64,000 nucleotides of DNA, taken from assembly GCA_035463475.1 (NCBI GenBank), contig DATHTE010000008.1, positions 87,338-151,337 of the forward strand. Direction: 5' to 3'. A program made the translations under genes and the position numbers. Origin of the DNA: JACPDI01 sp035463475. GTDB taxonomy: Bacteria > Acidobacteriota > Vicinamibacteria > Vicinamibacterales > 2-12-FULL-66-21. Shown here one piece after another: positions 34,184 through 42,788 of this stretch (within the stretch, counting starts at the first letter, position 1; each line of letters opens with the position of its first letter). The notes beneath the pieces were generated by a model that was not told the origin of the DNA, searched no databases, and worked only from the letters and a program-made list of their open reading frames with translations.

Positions 34184-37042
34184 ATGCGCTCACTCCTTGC
34201 CGCGCTGGCCACACTCACGTCCGGCCTCCTGGTACAGGGCGTTCTCACTCAGGACTCGCGTCCCGCCAGGACCCAGGCGGAACAGCAACGACCGACCTTT
34301 CGCGCCGAAGTCAACCTGATCGAGATTGACGTCGTCGCGCTGGACGGCGCGAACCTGCCAGTCAGGGGACTTGGCCGGCAGGAATTTCAGATCCTCGAGG
34401 ACGGCGCGCCGAAGGACATTGTGTCGTTCGCGCAAGTGGACCTGCCCGTTGGCCCCGTTCGTACACCTGCCGCGAACGACGTGGCGACCAATCTCGGCGC
34501 CGGCCGGGGACGACTGATCTTTCTCGTGCTCGACGACGCGAACAGCCTGAAGGGGCGTACCGAGGCGATCAAGCAGGCGGCGAAGCGGCTGGTCCATCGG
34601 CTGTCGCCGGACGACCAGGTTGGCCTCCTCTGGGTGAGCCTCAGCCGCCGAGGCGCGCGGGAGTTCACGACCAACCACGCCGCGATTCTCGAGGCGATCG
34701 ACAGCTTCGAGGCCGAGCAGTCGCTCATCGAACGCCGGGCCGGTCCGACGTCGGCTACCGAATTGCCGAGGGACCCCGAGAGCGGCATGAGCGAGGACAG
34801 CGCCATGCTGGCCGGGCTCAACCTGAAGGCGCTGTTCGATGCCAATCGGCCGTTTACGGTGGTGGAGGACGTCAGCAGGCACCTGACGGCTCTCGACCGG
34901 CGACGGAAAGCCATCGTGTACATCGGCCAGGGCGCGAACTTCCAGCGCACCCAGCCCGGCGAGCCCGCGAACGATGTGAGCGTGCTCAGGGCGATCGCAG
35001 CCGCTCAGGATTCGAACGTCACCTTCTATGCAATCGATCCGAGCGACCCGCTGGCAACCGGCCCGCGCCGCATCGGGACACAGGCGCAGGCCGTTCCCGA
35101 GTTCGCCAGCGTCGCCTCGGCAACCGGCGGATTCGCCACGTTCCGGTCGGATCCGCTGGTTGCCGTCGATCGCGTGCTGGACGCCACGAATGCGTACTAC
35201 CTGCTTGGGTATTCCGCGGACCCGCTGACGGCGGCGCGCGGCCTTCGGCGCATCGAGGTCCGCACCACGCGTCCCGGTGTGCGCATCCTCGCGCGCAACA
35301 GTTACAAGCCGGTGGCCACTGCCGCCTCCGTGGACCCGCGTGAAGTGGCCTCGCGTGCCGTGCGCGAGATCGTGCCCCAACCGGATCTTCCTCTCAAGGC
35401 TTTTGCCGCGCCGTTTCGCGGCCCTGGCCGCAACCGGGAGGCCATCGTCGTCGCGGTCGAAGTGCAGGCGCCAGAATTCGCGGAGACCACCGGTGTCGGC
35501 GGCTTGCGCGATGACGTGCAGCTCGTTGTGTTGGCCGTCGAGCCTGGAGGTCGCCTGCGCGAGAGTCATCGAGTGACCGGTCGGGTCGCTCTCACGCCCG
35601 AGCGTGGTGGTGCAAACCCGGAAGGGCGCTACCTGTTGTTCACCCGCCTCGAGCTTCCCCCCGGTCAGTACCAGTTGCGGATCGGCGTGCACAGCGCGAT
35701 CGCAGCCCGCGCAGGCAGTGTCTACCACGACCTGACGGTGCCCGCATTTCATGCGCAGCCGCTGTCGCTCAGCGGGCTCGTCCTTGGCCAGGACAGGAGC
35801 GTGGCACCCACGGTTCCGGCCGGGCGGGCAGCGACGATTGCCGCGCTCGTTCCATTCGTTCCTCTTCTCACCCGCGATTTCACCGCACGCGACGAGCCGT
35901 GGGTGTTCGCGCGCGTCTACCGCTCGGGCGAGTCCGATGATCGGTCGGTCTTGTTGACCACGACTGTGACAAACGTCGAGACCGGTCGAGTCGTGTGGAC
36001 GACGTCCGAACAACGCCGGGCCGATGCGTTCGCGCCGGACGGCGAAACGCAGTATCGCGTCCCGATCCCGATTGGAGAGTTGCCGAGCGGTTCGTATCGA
36101 TTCCGGGTCGAGGCGGCGGCGGGCGGTCCGCCACCCGCCGGCAGAGAGTTCGACTTTCGCGTCCACGAGGAATCGAGGAAGTCCGGCGCCCCCGAGGGCA
36201 CTTCATCTCCAGAGGTGCGGCCGGCGCCGTCACCGGCAGTTCCTCGGTACGCGAATCCGGAACTCCAGACGGTGATCGACCGCGCGTCTCGCTACGCCAC
36301 TGAGTACCTCACCGAGTTGTCCGGGGTGGTAGCCGAGGAGACCTACGAACAGTCAGTTGTGCACTCTGGCTGGCGTCTGCCCGTTCGCCGGGGCCGCCGT
36401 CTCAGGTCTGACTTCCTCCTCGTGCGGCTGCCAGGAGATCAGGGCTGGACACCGTTCCGCGATGTCTTCGAGGTTGACGGGAGGCCGGTGCGCGACCGGG
36501 ACGATCGGCTTCGCAAGCTGTTTCTGGAGCCCCGGGAGGTGTCTGTTCCCGCCGCGCGCGAGATCCTCGCGGAGGGGGCGCGGTACAACATCGGGACCGT
36601 CGTGCGTAACATCAACCAGCCCATGCTCCCGCTGATGTATCTGCTGCCGGAAAACTTGAGCAGGTTCGAGTTGAGCCTCGGAGGTGAAGACAGTATCGAA
36701 GGTATGCGGGTTCGCCGGGTGGATTACCGCGAAACGCGACGACCGACATTTATCCAGGACGGATCCGCGGGCAACGTCCCCTCAGCCGGCACCTTCTGGA
36801 TCGACGCGATGAGGGGTCGCGTCATCCGGAGCGTCCTCAAAACCAGCCACGGGTTCTTTTCAATGGAAATCGAGGTTCTCTACGGCCCACTTGACGAAAC
36901 GGACTTCTGGGCTCCAGTCCAGATGCGCGAGTCGTACGTATCGGCGGCGGAGCGGATCTACGGCGCAGCCACATACACGAACGTTCGACGCTTCAAAGTC
37001 GACACGGCCGAGACTTACAGGGTAAAGCCGGACCTTCGCTGA
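34184..37042 (+). CDS. VWFA-related secreted protein (acidobacterial type) fused to a C-terminal secreted module
   Basis: The 952-residue protein has a signal peptide (1-22) and the acidobacterial VWFA-related pattern. It begins with EVNLIEIDVVALDG, continues with FQILEDGAPKDIVSF and then a VWA-like fold (RLIFLVLDDANSLKGR, near 112). It ends in YYLLGYSADPL near 345. A middle beta-rich region of about 300 residues follows. From residue about 690 there is a separate module starting ELQTVIDRASRYATEYLTEL, which in this phylum also occurs as a stand-alone secreted protein. SD GGAGG precedes the start. The function is unknown; surface or periplasmic adhesion/binding is usual for the family. Confidence 0.88.
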   Translation: MRSLLAALATLTSGLLVQGVLTQDSRPARTQAEQQRPTFRAEVNLIEIDVVALDGANLPVRGLGRQEFQILEDGAPKDIVSFAQVDLPVGPVRTPAANDVATNLGAGRGRLIFLVLDDANSLKGRTEAIKQAAKRLVHRLSPDDQVGLLWVSLSRRGAREFTTNHAAILEAIDSFEAEQSLIERRAGPTSATELPRDPESGMSEDSAMLAGLNLKALFDANRPFTVVEDVSRHLTALDRRRKAIVYIGQGANFQRTQPGEPANDVSVLRAIAAAQDSNVTFYAIDPSDPLATGPRRIGTQAQAVPEFASVASATGGFATFRSDPLVAVDRVLDATNAYYLLGYSADPLTAARGLRRIEVRTTRPGVRILARNSYKPVATAASVDPREVASRAVREIVPQPDLPLKAFAAPFRGPGRNREAIVVAVEVQAPEFAETTGVGGLRDDVQLVVLAVEPGGRLRESHRVTGRVALTPERGGANPEGRYLLFTRLELPPGQYQLRIGVHSAIAARAGSVYHDLTVPAFHAQPLSLSGLVLGQDRSVAPTVPAGRAATIAALVPFVPLLTRDFTARDEPWVFARVYRSGESDDRSVLLTTTVTNVETGRVVWTTSEQRRADAFAPDGETQYRVPIPIGELPSGSYRFRVEAAAGGPPPAGREFDFRVHEESRKSGAPEGTSSPEVRPAPSPAVPRYANPELQTVIDRASRYATEYLTELSGVVAEETYEQSVVHSGWRLPVRRGRRLRSDFLLVRLPGDQGWTPFRDVFEVDGRPVRDRDDRLRKLFLEPREVSVPAAREILAEGARYNIGTVVRNINQPMLPLMYLLPENLSRFELSLGGEDSIEGMRVRRVDYRETRRPTFIQDGSAGNVPSAGTFWIDAMRGRVIRSVLKTSHGFFSMEIEVLYGPLDETDFWAPVQMRESYVSAAERIYGAATYTNVRRFKVDTAETYRVKPDLR

Positions 37043-37117
37043 AGTAGGTCGAGCCGCCCGGATCAAACCCGTCGTCGAACAGCGCGCCGACAGTCTGATT
37101 GTGCGGGCGCCCTAAGG

Positions 37118-37564
37118 CTAGACGGTTGGCGCAGAGGCTGCCGCCGGCAAGCTCACTTCGGGCGCCCGTGGAATGATCAGCCACGCGGCGAGATACGCGA
37201 CGACACCCAGCACGACGGCGCCGCAGAGAATTGACAGGATCACCCAGAGCAGCCGGATCGGCGTCGCGTCGACGGCGAAGTACTCTGCGAGTCCGCCGCA
37301 CACCCCCGCGATCTCCCGGTCGGTCGCGGAGCGCGTGAGCCGCCTCCCGTGTTGCAGCGTCGCCGGTTCCGTGGTCTCCGGAATGACCAGCCACGCGGCG
37401 AGGTACGCGAGCACGCCGCCGATGATCGCGCCGGGCACGATGGAGAAGACCACCCAGGCGGCGCGGACGAACACCACGTCGACGTCGAGGTAGTTGGCGA
37501 GTCCGGCGCAGACGCCGGCGATTTTCCCGTCCGTTCGCGATCGGGTCAACTGGCGAACAGGCAT
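37118..37564 (-). CDS. Tandem PspC-domain membrane protein
   Basis: The 148-residue protein consists of two consecutive PspC domains. The first runs from LTRSRTDGKIAGVCAGLANY (residue about 6) to AAWLVIPE (about 62). The second runs from LTRSATDREIAGVCGGLAEY (about 76) to AAWLIIPR (about 132). The two halves are about 60 percent identical by eye, a recent-looking internal duplication. PspC proteins sense or buffer membrane stress. GGAGAG precedes the start. It is convergent with the VWFA gene. Confidence 0.9.
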   Translation of the reverse strand: MPVRQLTRSRTDGKIAGVCAGLANYLDVDVVFVRAAWVVFSIVPGAIIGGVLAYLAAWLVIPETTEPATLQHGRRLTRSATDREIAGVCGGLAEYFAVDATPIRLLWVILSILCGAVVLGVVAYLAAWLIIPRAPEVSLPAAASAPTV

Positions 37565-37641
37565 GGACGCTCTCCTCGATCGTTTCGACGACGGGGGAGG
37601 TCCCGCGGTTCACTTTCGCTGCCGGACAGGCTCATTGCCGG

Positions 37642-37794
37642 TTGACCGGCGTCCAGGCGCTGCAGGTACGGAGCGAGGAGATGGTAGCCGCCCCGCAGGA
37701 GCGTCGTCTCGTCACGGCTCCAGTTTCCCCGGCATACGTGCACGCCGATCCGCACCGCCGAAAAGCTGCGAATGCGATCGTCGAGGCTGAGCAG
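37642..37794 (-). pseudogene. Fragment of a cobalamin-independent methionine synthase (MetE-like) gene
   Basis: About 50 leftward codons just upstream of the PspC gene, bounded by a TGA at 37795-37797, read RIGVHVCRGNWSRDETTLLR and GGYHLLAPYLQRLD. HVCRGNW is the zinc-ligand region of the MetE/UROD-like methyltransferase C-terminal domain. Similarity stops at about 37642, and no other part of the gene is near. The fragment is therefore a remnant. The frame continues to 37546 without MetE-like sequence. Confidence 0.7.
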
Positions 37795-37860
37795 TCAAAC
37801 CGCACCGTGAACCTTCCGTGAATCGCGCCGTATAGTTACGCAGGTTCTTCCGGCCCCACC

Positions 37861-38793
37861 ATGACGTCTACCCCTGTTGCTTTCCTCGCGGCGGCGGCGC
37901 TGGTCACAGCCGGACTGAGTTCGGCCCAGGACTTCACCCCGGACCCCGGCCAGGTCCGGTTGGAAGTCAGTGACCTTCGCCGGCTCGCGGCGGTGCTGCG
38001 CGCCGCAGGCGGCGAAACCTCCGCTCGCGCGGCGGCCATCGAACGCGACTACCTCGCGCGGGCGTCGCCCGGCCTTCGTCGGTACGTGGCGCAATACAAC
38101 GTGACCGGCGCCAGCATCGCCGCCGCTGTGGCGAAGAGTCCACACGCGTACGCGGATCTCGACCGGACCGCCGCCGCGATCCTCGCGGAGGCGCCGGCGC
38201 TCCGTTCGGCGTGCCAAAAGCTGAAGGCGCTCCATCCGGATGCGGTGTTCCCGCCGGTCTGGTTCGTCGGCGGGCACCTCGGCGCGGGCGGCATGGTCGA
38301 ACGTGAAGGTGTCATCGTCGCCGGCGAACGCTACGCCGCCAACCCGGCCGACGTTGTCGCTCTCGTCCTGCACGAGCTGGCGCACTTCCAGTCGGCGATG
38401 CTGATCGGTGTGGAGACGTATCATCGCGCCCTCGGGTCCGAAGCGACGCTTCTGAGCCGCGCGGTCCGCGAGGGAAGCGCAGAGCTGATCGCCGAACTGA
38501 CCACCGGCCGGCACATCAATCCGGCCGCGGAACGCTACGGGGCGCACCACGAGCGCGAGCTGTGGGAGCGCTTCCGGCAGGAGATGCACCGCCGCGAGCC
38601 CGGCGACTGGATGTTCGTGCAGCCCTCGAACGCCGAATGGCCGCGCGATCTCGGCTACTGGATCGGATACCGTATTGCCAAGAGCTACTACGATAGCGCG
38701 CGGGACAAAGCGCGGGCGATCGAGGACATCCTCAGCGTCACGGATTTCGCCGCGTTTCTCGAAGCGAGCGGCTACGCTGGCGGAACCCGTTAG
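37861..38793 (+). CDS. Predicted secreted Zn-dependent protease (DUF2268-like gluzincin)
   Basis: The 310-residue protein starts at ATG 37861 with a signal peptide (residues 1-22, ending SSAQD). It carries the zinc motif HELAHF near residue 177-182 and a downstream glutamate in the segment REGSAELIAEL near 203-213, the arrangement of gluzincins. The C-terminal segment WPRDLGYWIGYRIAKSYYD near 260-278 is also typical of DUF2268 proteins. It probably hydrolyses peptides in the periplasm or outside. The substrate is unknown. Confidence 0.8.
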   Translation: MTSTPVAFLAAAALVTAGLSSAQDFTPDPGQVRLEVSDLRRLAAVLRAAGGETSARAAAIERDYLARASPGLRRYVAQYNVTGASIAAAVAKSPHAYADLDRTAAAILAEAPALRSACQKLKALHPDAVFPPVWFVGGHLGAGGMVEREGVIVAGERYAANPADVVALVLHELAHFQSAMLIGVETYHRALGSEATLLSRAVREGSAELIAELTTGRHINPAAERYGAHHERELWERFRQEMHRREPGDWMFVQPSNAEWPRDLGYWIGYRIAKSYYDSARDKARAIEDILSVTDFAAFLEASGYAGGTR

Positions 38794-38948
38794 CACGCGC
38801 CGCGCGCGGTGACGTCACCGCTGCGCGCGTCGATGACTTCGTTTACGCCCTCCGCGAAGGTCGTCCATTCGCGCGGGAACGTCGGGTTTCGCGGGCTCGT
38901 GGCGATGATGACGGTGAACCGGATGAGTTGGCAGAGACCCGGAACCTG
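38790..38948 (-). pseudogene. Open leftward remnant without start codon, coding-like base use
   Basis: Fifty leftward codons between a TAG (38949-38951) and a TAA (38790-38792) show the strong third-position GC bias of real genes here. They read RFTVIIATSPRNPTFPREWT and FAEGVNEVIDARSGDVT. There is no start codon, and no family was recognised. It looks like the 3' end of a lost gene, now ending convergently against the protease gene by 4 nt. Confidence 0.3.
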
Positions 38949-38986
38949 CTATCGTGACGCGCGGTCGGGGATCAGAGGAGGATTCG

Positions 38987-39430
38987 GTGAACGTCGTCGC
39001 CACCCCGGGAACGAGGACAGACAAGGGCGGGCTGGGACGCAGCATCGTCGCCGTGGCGACGGGGTTCCTGTCGGTCGCCGTGCTCTCGCTCGGCACCGAT
39101 CAAGTGCTGCACATGCTGAACGTCTACCCGCCGTGGGGCGAGCCGATGCACGATCCGGGGCTGAACCTGCTGGCGTTGTCGTATCGGATTGTCTTCACGA
39201 TTGCCGGTGGCTACATCACGGCGAGCCTCGCACCCCACTCGCCGATGCGTCACGTCGCGGTGGTTGGAGTAATCGGGCTCGTCTTGAGCACCGCGGGAGC
39301 GATTGCCGCGATCAGCATCGGCAACCTCGGTCCGGCCTGGTATCCGATCGCGCTCGCCGTGACGGCGTTCCCGTGCGTCTGGCTCGGCGGGCTGCTCCAC
39401 GGGCGAGGGCAGGTGCGAAGTCCCGTATAG
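38987..39430 (+). CDS. Small four-helix membrane protein, function unknown
   Basis: The 147-residue protein starts at GTG 38987 behind GAGGAGGA. Four hydrophobic segments lie near residues 20-38, 60-80, 88-108 and 118-138, with the loop LNVYPPWGEPMHDPGLNLLA between the first two. The pattern fits a compact membrane protein of the kind often annotated as hypothetical. No catalytic residues are visible. The preceding bases contain the coding-like remnant on the other strand. Confidence 0.7.
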   Translation: MNVVATPGTRTDKGGLGRSIVAVATGFLSVAVLSLGTDQVLHMLNVYPPWGEPMHDPGLNLLALSYRIVFTIAGGYITASLAPHSPMRHVAVVGVIGLVLSTAGAIAAISIGNLGPAWYPIALAVTAFPCVWLGGLLHGRGQVRSPV

Positions 39431-39486
39431 CCGATTGCGCCGAGACCGAACGGCCATCGCGCGCGGTCGGGCCGCGCTGAGGATCG

Positions 39487-40479
39487 TCAGGCCCTGGTGA
39501 CGCGCCCGCGCGCGGGGTCCCAGCGCCACTGATCGCCACGGCCCTCCAGGTGCACGCCGCCCAGCCAACGGTCGATTCCACAGATCCTGATCCGGTCGGC
39601 CCGGCGCGCCAGGACGGCGCGGGCGAAATCGGTCAGGTTTACCGATCCCTCGAGCGGCCCATTGCGGGCTCTCGGCCGCGGTTCGAGCGTGATCAGCGGA
39701 GGCGACGTGCGAGAGAGGTCTTTCGCGACCTCCGATAGAGACAGGTCGGTGATGTAGTAGGCGTCCTCGCCTTCGTGCATGCGTGGGAATGCCGCGGCGA
39801 GATCGACGCGGCCGGCGTTCGCAAGTTCGAGGAGCCGCCGCTCGGTCCGCGAGAGTCCATCGATGGTCCACGGATACTCCTCGAGGAACCGCCCGATCGC
39901 GGAAGCGAGATAGGGCAGCGCGGAGGCGTCGCCTCGGCGCAGAGCGTCGAGCGGCTCGGGGGTCGGCTCCCGGAACGCCTCCCAGGCGGCGCTCGCGAGC
40001 GAGTACTGCTCCGCGGTCACCGGCTGCCGCGTGTCGAGCAGGGAGGCTAGATCGCCGGGCGAGAGCTCGCCCAGTCCCTCGAAGCGTGGATGCCCGGGAA
40101 ACGACCCGATGCACACGAGGCTCACTGTCTTGGCGGGCGGGAGGCGCTCCCGGATCCACGTCAGGAGCTGAATGAGATTGAGTTGATCGAACAGGTCGTG
40201 TTCGTACCAGAGGACGAGTTCTTCGTACGACTCGTGGCGGTCGATCGCGGCGCGCCAGGTCCGCAGGTCGTTCACGGGATGGACGGCGCCCTGTTCGGCC
40301 GGTCCTGCGAGATGGCGGGCGCGGACCTCCCTCAACTCCTCGTCGGACAACCCCGCCGGGACCGGTCCGTCGTAGAGCGGATCAGCCCAGATGGAGCGCG
40401 CGCCTGGAATCGCGGCGGATTCGATGAGGCCCGTGGTGCTCGTTCCGTTCGCGACGTGAAGGAAAGGTGCGCGGATCAC
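39487..40479 (-). CDS. DUF1835-domain protein
   Basis: The 330-residue protein from GTG 40479 shows the DUF1835 pattern. HVANGTSTTGLIESAAIPGA begins near residue 8, followed by WADPLYDGPVP. It then has LVLWYEHDLFDQLNLIQLL near 88-106 and a helical C-terminal half with EEYPWTIDGLSRTERRLLEL. DUF1835 proteins occur in many bacteria, often described as sigma-factor-like or unknown, and no catalytic residues can be pointed to. Its start overlaps the stop of the desulfurase-like gene by one base, so it is the third gene of a coupled leftward operon with chrB. Its role with them is unknown. Confidence 0.85.
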   Translation of the reverse strand: MIRAPFLHVANGTSTTGLIESAAIPGARSIWADPLYDGPVPAGLSDEELREVRARHLAGPAEQGAVHPVNDLRTWRAAIDRHESYEELVLWYEHDLFDQLNLIQLLTWIRERLPPAKTVSLVCIGSFPGHPRFEGLGELSPGDLASLLDTRQPVTAEQYSLASAAWEAFREPTPEPLDALRRGDASALPYLASAIGRFLEEYPWTIDGLSRTERRLLELANAGRVDLAAAFPRMHEGEDAYYITDLSLSEVAKDLSRTSPPLITLEPRPRARNGPLEGSVNLTDFARAVLARRADRIRICGIDRWLGGVHLEGRGDQWRWDPARGRVTRA

Positions 40480-41780
40480 TAGCGTACGTTCCGCAACGCG
40501 TCCGCCAGCCGATCGAGATCGTGACGGGTGGAGTACACGTACGCCGACGCGCGAGCGGCCTCGGTCGCGCCGAACCGCTTGAGGAGCGGAAGCGCGGCCA
40601 TGTCGCCGGCGCGAATCGCGATGCCTCGCGCATCGAGCGCCCGCGCGATCGATGCGGCGGAATGGCCGTCGATGACGAACGTGAACACCGGCACTCGTTG
40701 GGCAGGGCGTTTCGAGCCGATGATGCGGAGACGCGGGATCTCCGCAAGCCGCGCGAGACCGTACTCTACAAGGTCCTGGTCATGGCGCCGCAACCGCTCG
40801 TGGCCAGCCGTCTCGAAGAACTGCACGGCCGCCGCGAGACCCACCGGACCCGCGACGTCCGGCGTGCCGGCCTGGAACTTCAGCGCGCCCTGCTCGTACT
40901 CCGCGCGTTCGAAATCCACCGCGTGCGCCATGTTGCTGCCGACGTGATACGGCGGGATCGCATCCAGCCGATCCCGCCGTCCCCAGACCACACCAGTTGC
41001 CATCGGGCCGAGCATCTTGTGTCCCGAAAAGACGTAGAAATCGCACCCGAGGTCCTGCACGTCGATCCGCACGTGGGGCGCGCCCTGCGCTCCGTCAACG
41101 ACGGTGAGCGCGCCGGCCTGGCGCGCCAGCGCGCAGATCTCCTTCACAGGGTTGACGAATCCAAGCACGTTCGAGACATGGCTGAACGCAACAACCTTCG
41201 TTCGGTCCGACAGGATCTTCTTCAACTCGTCGAGCGGCAGTTGACCTTCGTCGTCCACGTCGAGCATCCGGACGTTCGCGTCCGACTGACGCGCGGCCCT
41301 CGTCCACGGCATCAGGTTCGAGGCGTGCTCGGCGACTGTCAACACCACCTCGTCACGGCGCTTGAGGTTCGACGTTCCCCACGTGCTCGCGACGAGGTTG
41401 ATGCCTTCCGTGGTGCCGCGGACGAACACGATCTCCGCCGGGTCCGCCGCATTGATGAACCGCGCGACGGCCTCCCGCGCCGCCGACAGGCGGTCGGCGG
41501 CGCGGCGCGCAAGCGTGTGGGCCCGGGACGGGTTTGCGTTGTCCGCGGCATAGTACGAGGCAATTGCATCGATCACCGTCTGCGGCCGCAGCGTCGTCGC
41601 GGCGCTGTCCAGGTACGTCAGTGGATGTCCGTTGACGCGCTGGCCCAATGCAGGAAACGTCGATGGCCAGACGCTCTGTTGCATGCGGAGCCTCCTCGTC
41701 TCGACAGACTCGACAGAGGTGTGCGCCAGCGCGACAGCCGCCGCCCACATCGACAGGAAACGCCGGCGATCGGCTTTCAT
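40479..41780 (-). CDS. Cysteine-desulfurase-like aminotransferase class V with a possible Tat signal
   Basis: The protein is a PLP enzyme of the SufS/NifS/isopenicillin-epimerase group. LTYLDSAATTLRPQTVIDAI lies near residue 54, VVLTVAEHASNLMPW near 145, and VVDGAQGAPH near 233. FYVFSGHKMLGP, with the PLP-binding lysine, lies near 255. It lacks an obvious active-site cysteine of the kind SufS uses (no RSGHHC loop), so desulfurase activity is unproven. Two starts are both well supplied with Shine-Dalgarno: ATG 41780 (GGGAGG), giving a 433-residue form with a Tat-like ADRRRFLSMWAAAVALA, and ATG 41684 (GAGGAGG), giving 401 residues. The longer start overlaps the chrB stop by one base. Confidence 0.85.
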   Translation of the reverse strand: MKADRRRFLSMWAAAVALAHTSVESVETRRLRMQQSVWPSTFPALGQRVNGHPLTYLDSAATTLRPQTVIDAIASYYAADNANPSRAHTLARRAADRLSAAREAVARFINAADPAEIVFVRGTTEGINLVASTWGTSNLKRRDEVVLTVAEHASNLMPWTRAARQSDANVRMLDVDDEGQLPLDELKKILSDRTKVVAFSHVSNVLGFVNPVKEICALARQAGALTVVDGAQGAPHVRIDVQDLGCDFYVFSGHKMLGPMATGVVWGRRDRLDAIPPYHVGSNMAHAVDFERAEYEQGALKFQAGTPDVAGPVGLAAAVQFFETAGHERLRRHDQDLVEYGLARLAEIPRLRIIGSKRPAQRVPVFTFVIDGHSAASIARALDARGIAIRAGDMAALPLLKRFGATEAARASAYVYSTRHDLDRLADALRNVR

Positions 41781-42751
41781 CACTCGCCTCCCCCTGCGGC
41801 CTGGCTTCCGAGGCTCGCGTACAGCGTGTCGAACATCGACGCGCCCTCCGCGATCCGGCGATGGTCGTCGGCAAAGCGCGACACGATGCCATCGATGAGC
41901 GCGGCCACTCCTGCGGTTTCCGGACGTTGATAGCGCTCCTCCCGGAGATCGATGTCGTGGACGATTTGCGCGATCGCAGCGAGTGCCGGGTCCGCCGCAA
42001 GACCGGAGACCTCCAGCAGCACCTCGAACGTGCAGCGGTCCCCCTCGTGCGTGAACTCGCCCTCGAACATGTCGAAGCGCAGGCCGTCCGTGACAGGCAT
42101 GGAATCCTCGGCAGCCACGAAGACGAACGCGCCTGCGGGATCGATGAAGCGGCGTATCAGCCAGGCAGACGAGATGCGATCGACCTTGACTCCCTTGCGA
42201 GTGACCCACGTCCGCGCGCGCAGTTCATCTCGCGGCAAGGTCGGCGCGGGTGGCTTGTTCGTGCGTTCCGTCAGACGATCGATCGCGGTCATCAGCGCCT
42301 CCACTTCCTCGCGCCCCTCTGCCTGAAAGAAGTCCAAACGGCGTGCTGCCTCCAACCGTCTGTGCAGTCGACGCCGCTCGCTCTCGAGCGAGGCGTCGTC
42401 GGGCGCGGCACCCGGATCGCGCACGCGCTCCAGGAGCGTTCGCGCCTCGCCGGCGAGCGCGCGGTACTCGGTCGCGCGGATCGTTCGAAAGTTCTGGCGG
42501 ATCTCGTCGTCCTGGAGGCCGCCGACGAAGGAGGCTTCAACGATCCACGCGGCGCCTCCCTCGGCCCTGATCTCCCGGAGGAGCCATTGAAAATCCTCAA
42601 GGGTTCCCTCGGTCGCGGGCAGCAGGTAGGCCGACCGCTTGAGCGGCAGAGCGCCGAGCTGGCTGAGCCGCCGCATGACTTTGGCGCGCAAATACGGGGG
42701 TTTTGGCGGGAGGTTGTGCAGCAGCAGCCACCAGCGCCCGTCGGCCGTCAT
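41780..42751 (-). CDS. chrB: Chromate resistance regulator/protein ChrB
   Basis: The 323-residue protein has the two ChrB domains. The N-terminal PaaX-like domain contains WWLLLHNLPPKPPYLRAKVM and LKRSAYLLPATEGTLEDFQW. The C-terminal ChrB_C domain, from about residue 180, has WVTRKGVKVDRISSAWLIRR and MFEGEFTHEGDRCTFEVLL. ChrB controls or supports chromate (sulfate-analogue) resistance, commonly beside the efflux gene chrA. No chrA is adjacent; instead a desulfurase-like and a DUF1835 gene follow. The start at 42751 lies within a few bases of the predicted transcription start. Confidence 0.88.
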   Translation of the reverse strand: MTADGRWWLLLHNLPPKPPYLRAKVMRRLSQLGALPLKRSAYLLPATEGTLEDFQWLLREIRAEGGAAWIVEASFVGGLQDDEIRQNFRTIRATEYRALAGEARTLLERVRDPGAAPDDASLESERRRLHRRLEAARRLDFFQAEGREEVEALMTAIDRLTERTNKPPAPTLPRDELRARTWVTRKGVKVDRISSAWLIRRFIDPAGAFVFVAAEDSMPVTDGLRFDMFEGEFTHEGDRCTFEVLLEVSGLAADPALAAIAQIVHDIDLREERYQRPETAGVAALIDGIVSRFADDHRRIAEGASMFDTLYASLGSQAAGGGE

Positions 42752-42788
42752 AGCATAAGCTATATGCCATCAAGCTAGAATATGTCAA
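42752..42788 (-). promoter_or_regulatory. chrB promoter, probably leaderless, with an operator-like inverted repeat
   Basis: Leftward, TTGACA (42788-42783) and TATAGC (42764-42759) are separated by 18 nt. The transcription start would fall about 7 nt after the -10 box, at the ATG itself, which would make the message leaderless. An inverted repeat GCATA-N5-TATGC (42753-42767) overlaps the -10 box, a fitting place for autoregulation by ChrB's PaaX-like domain. The region is notably AT-rich for this genome. Confidence 0.6.
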
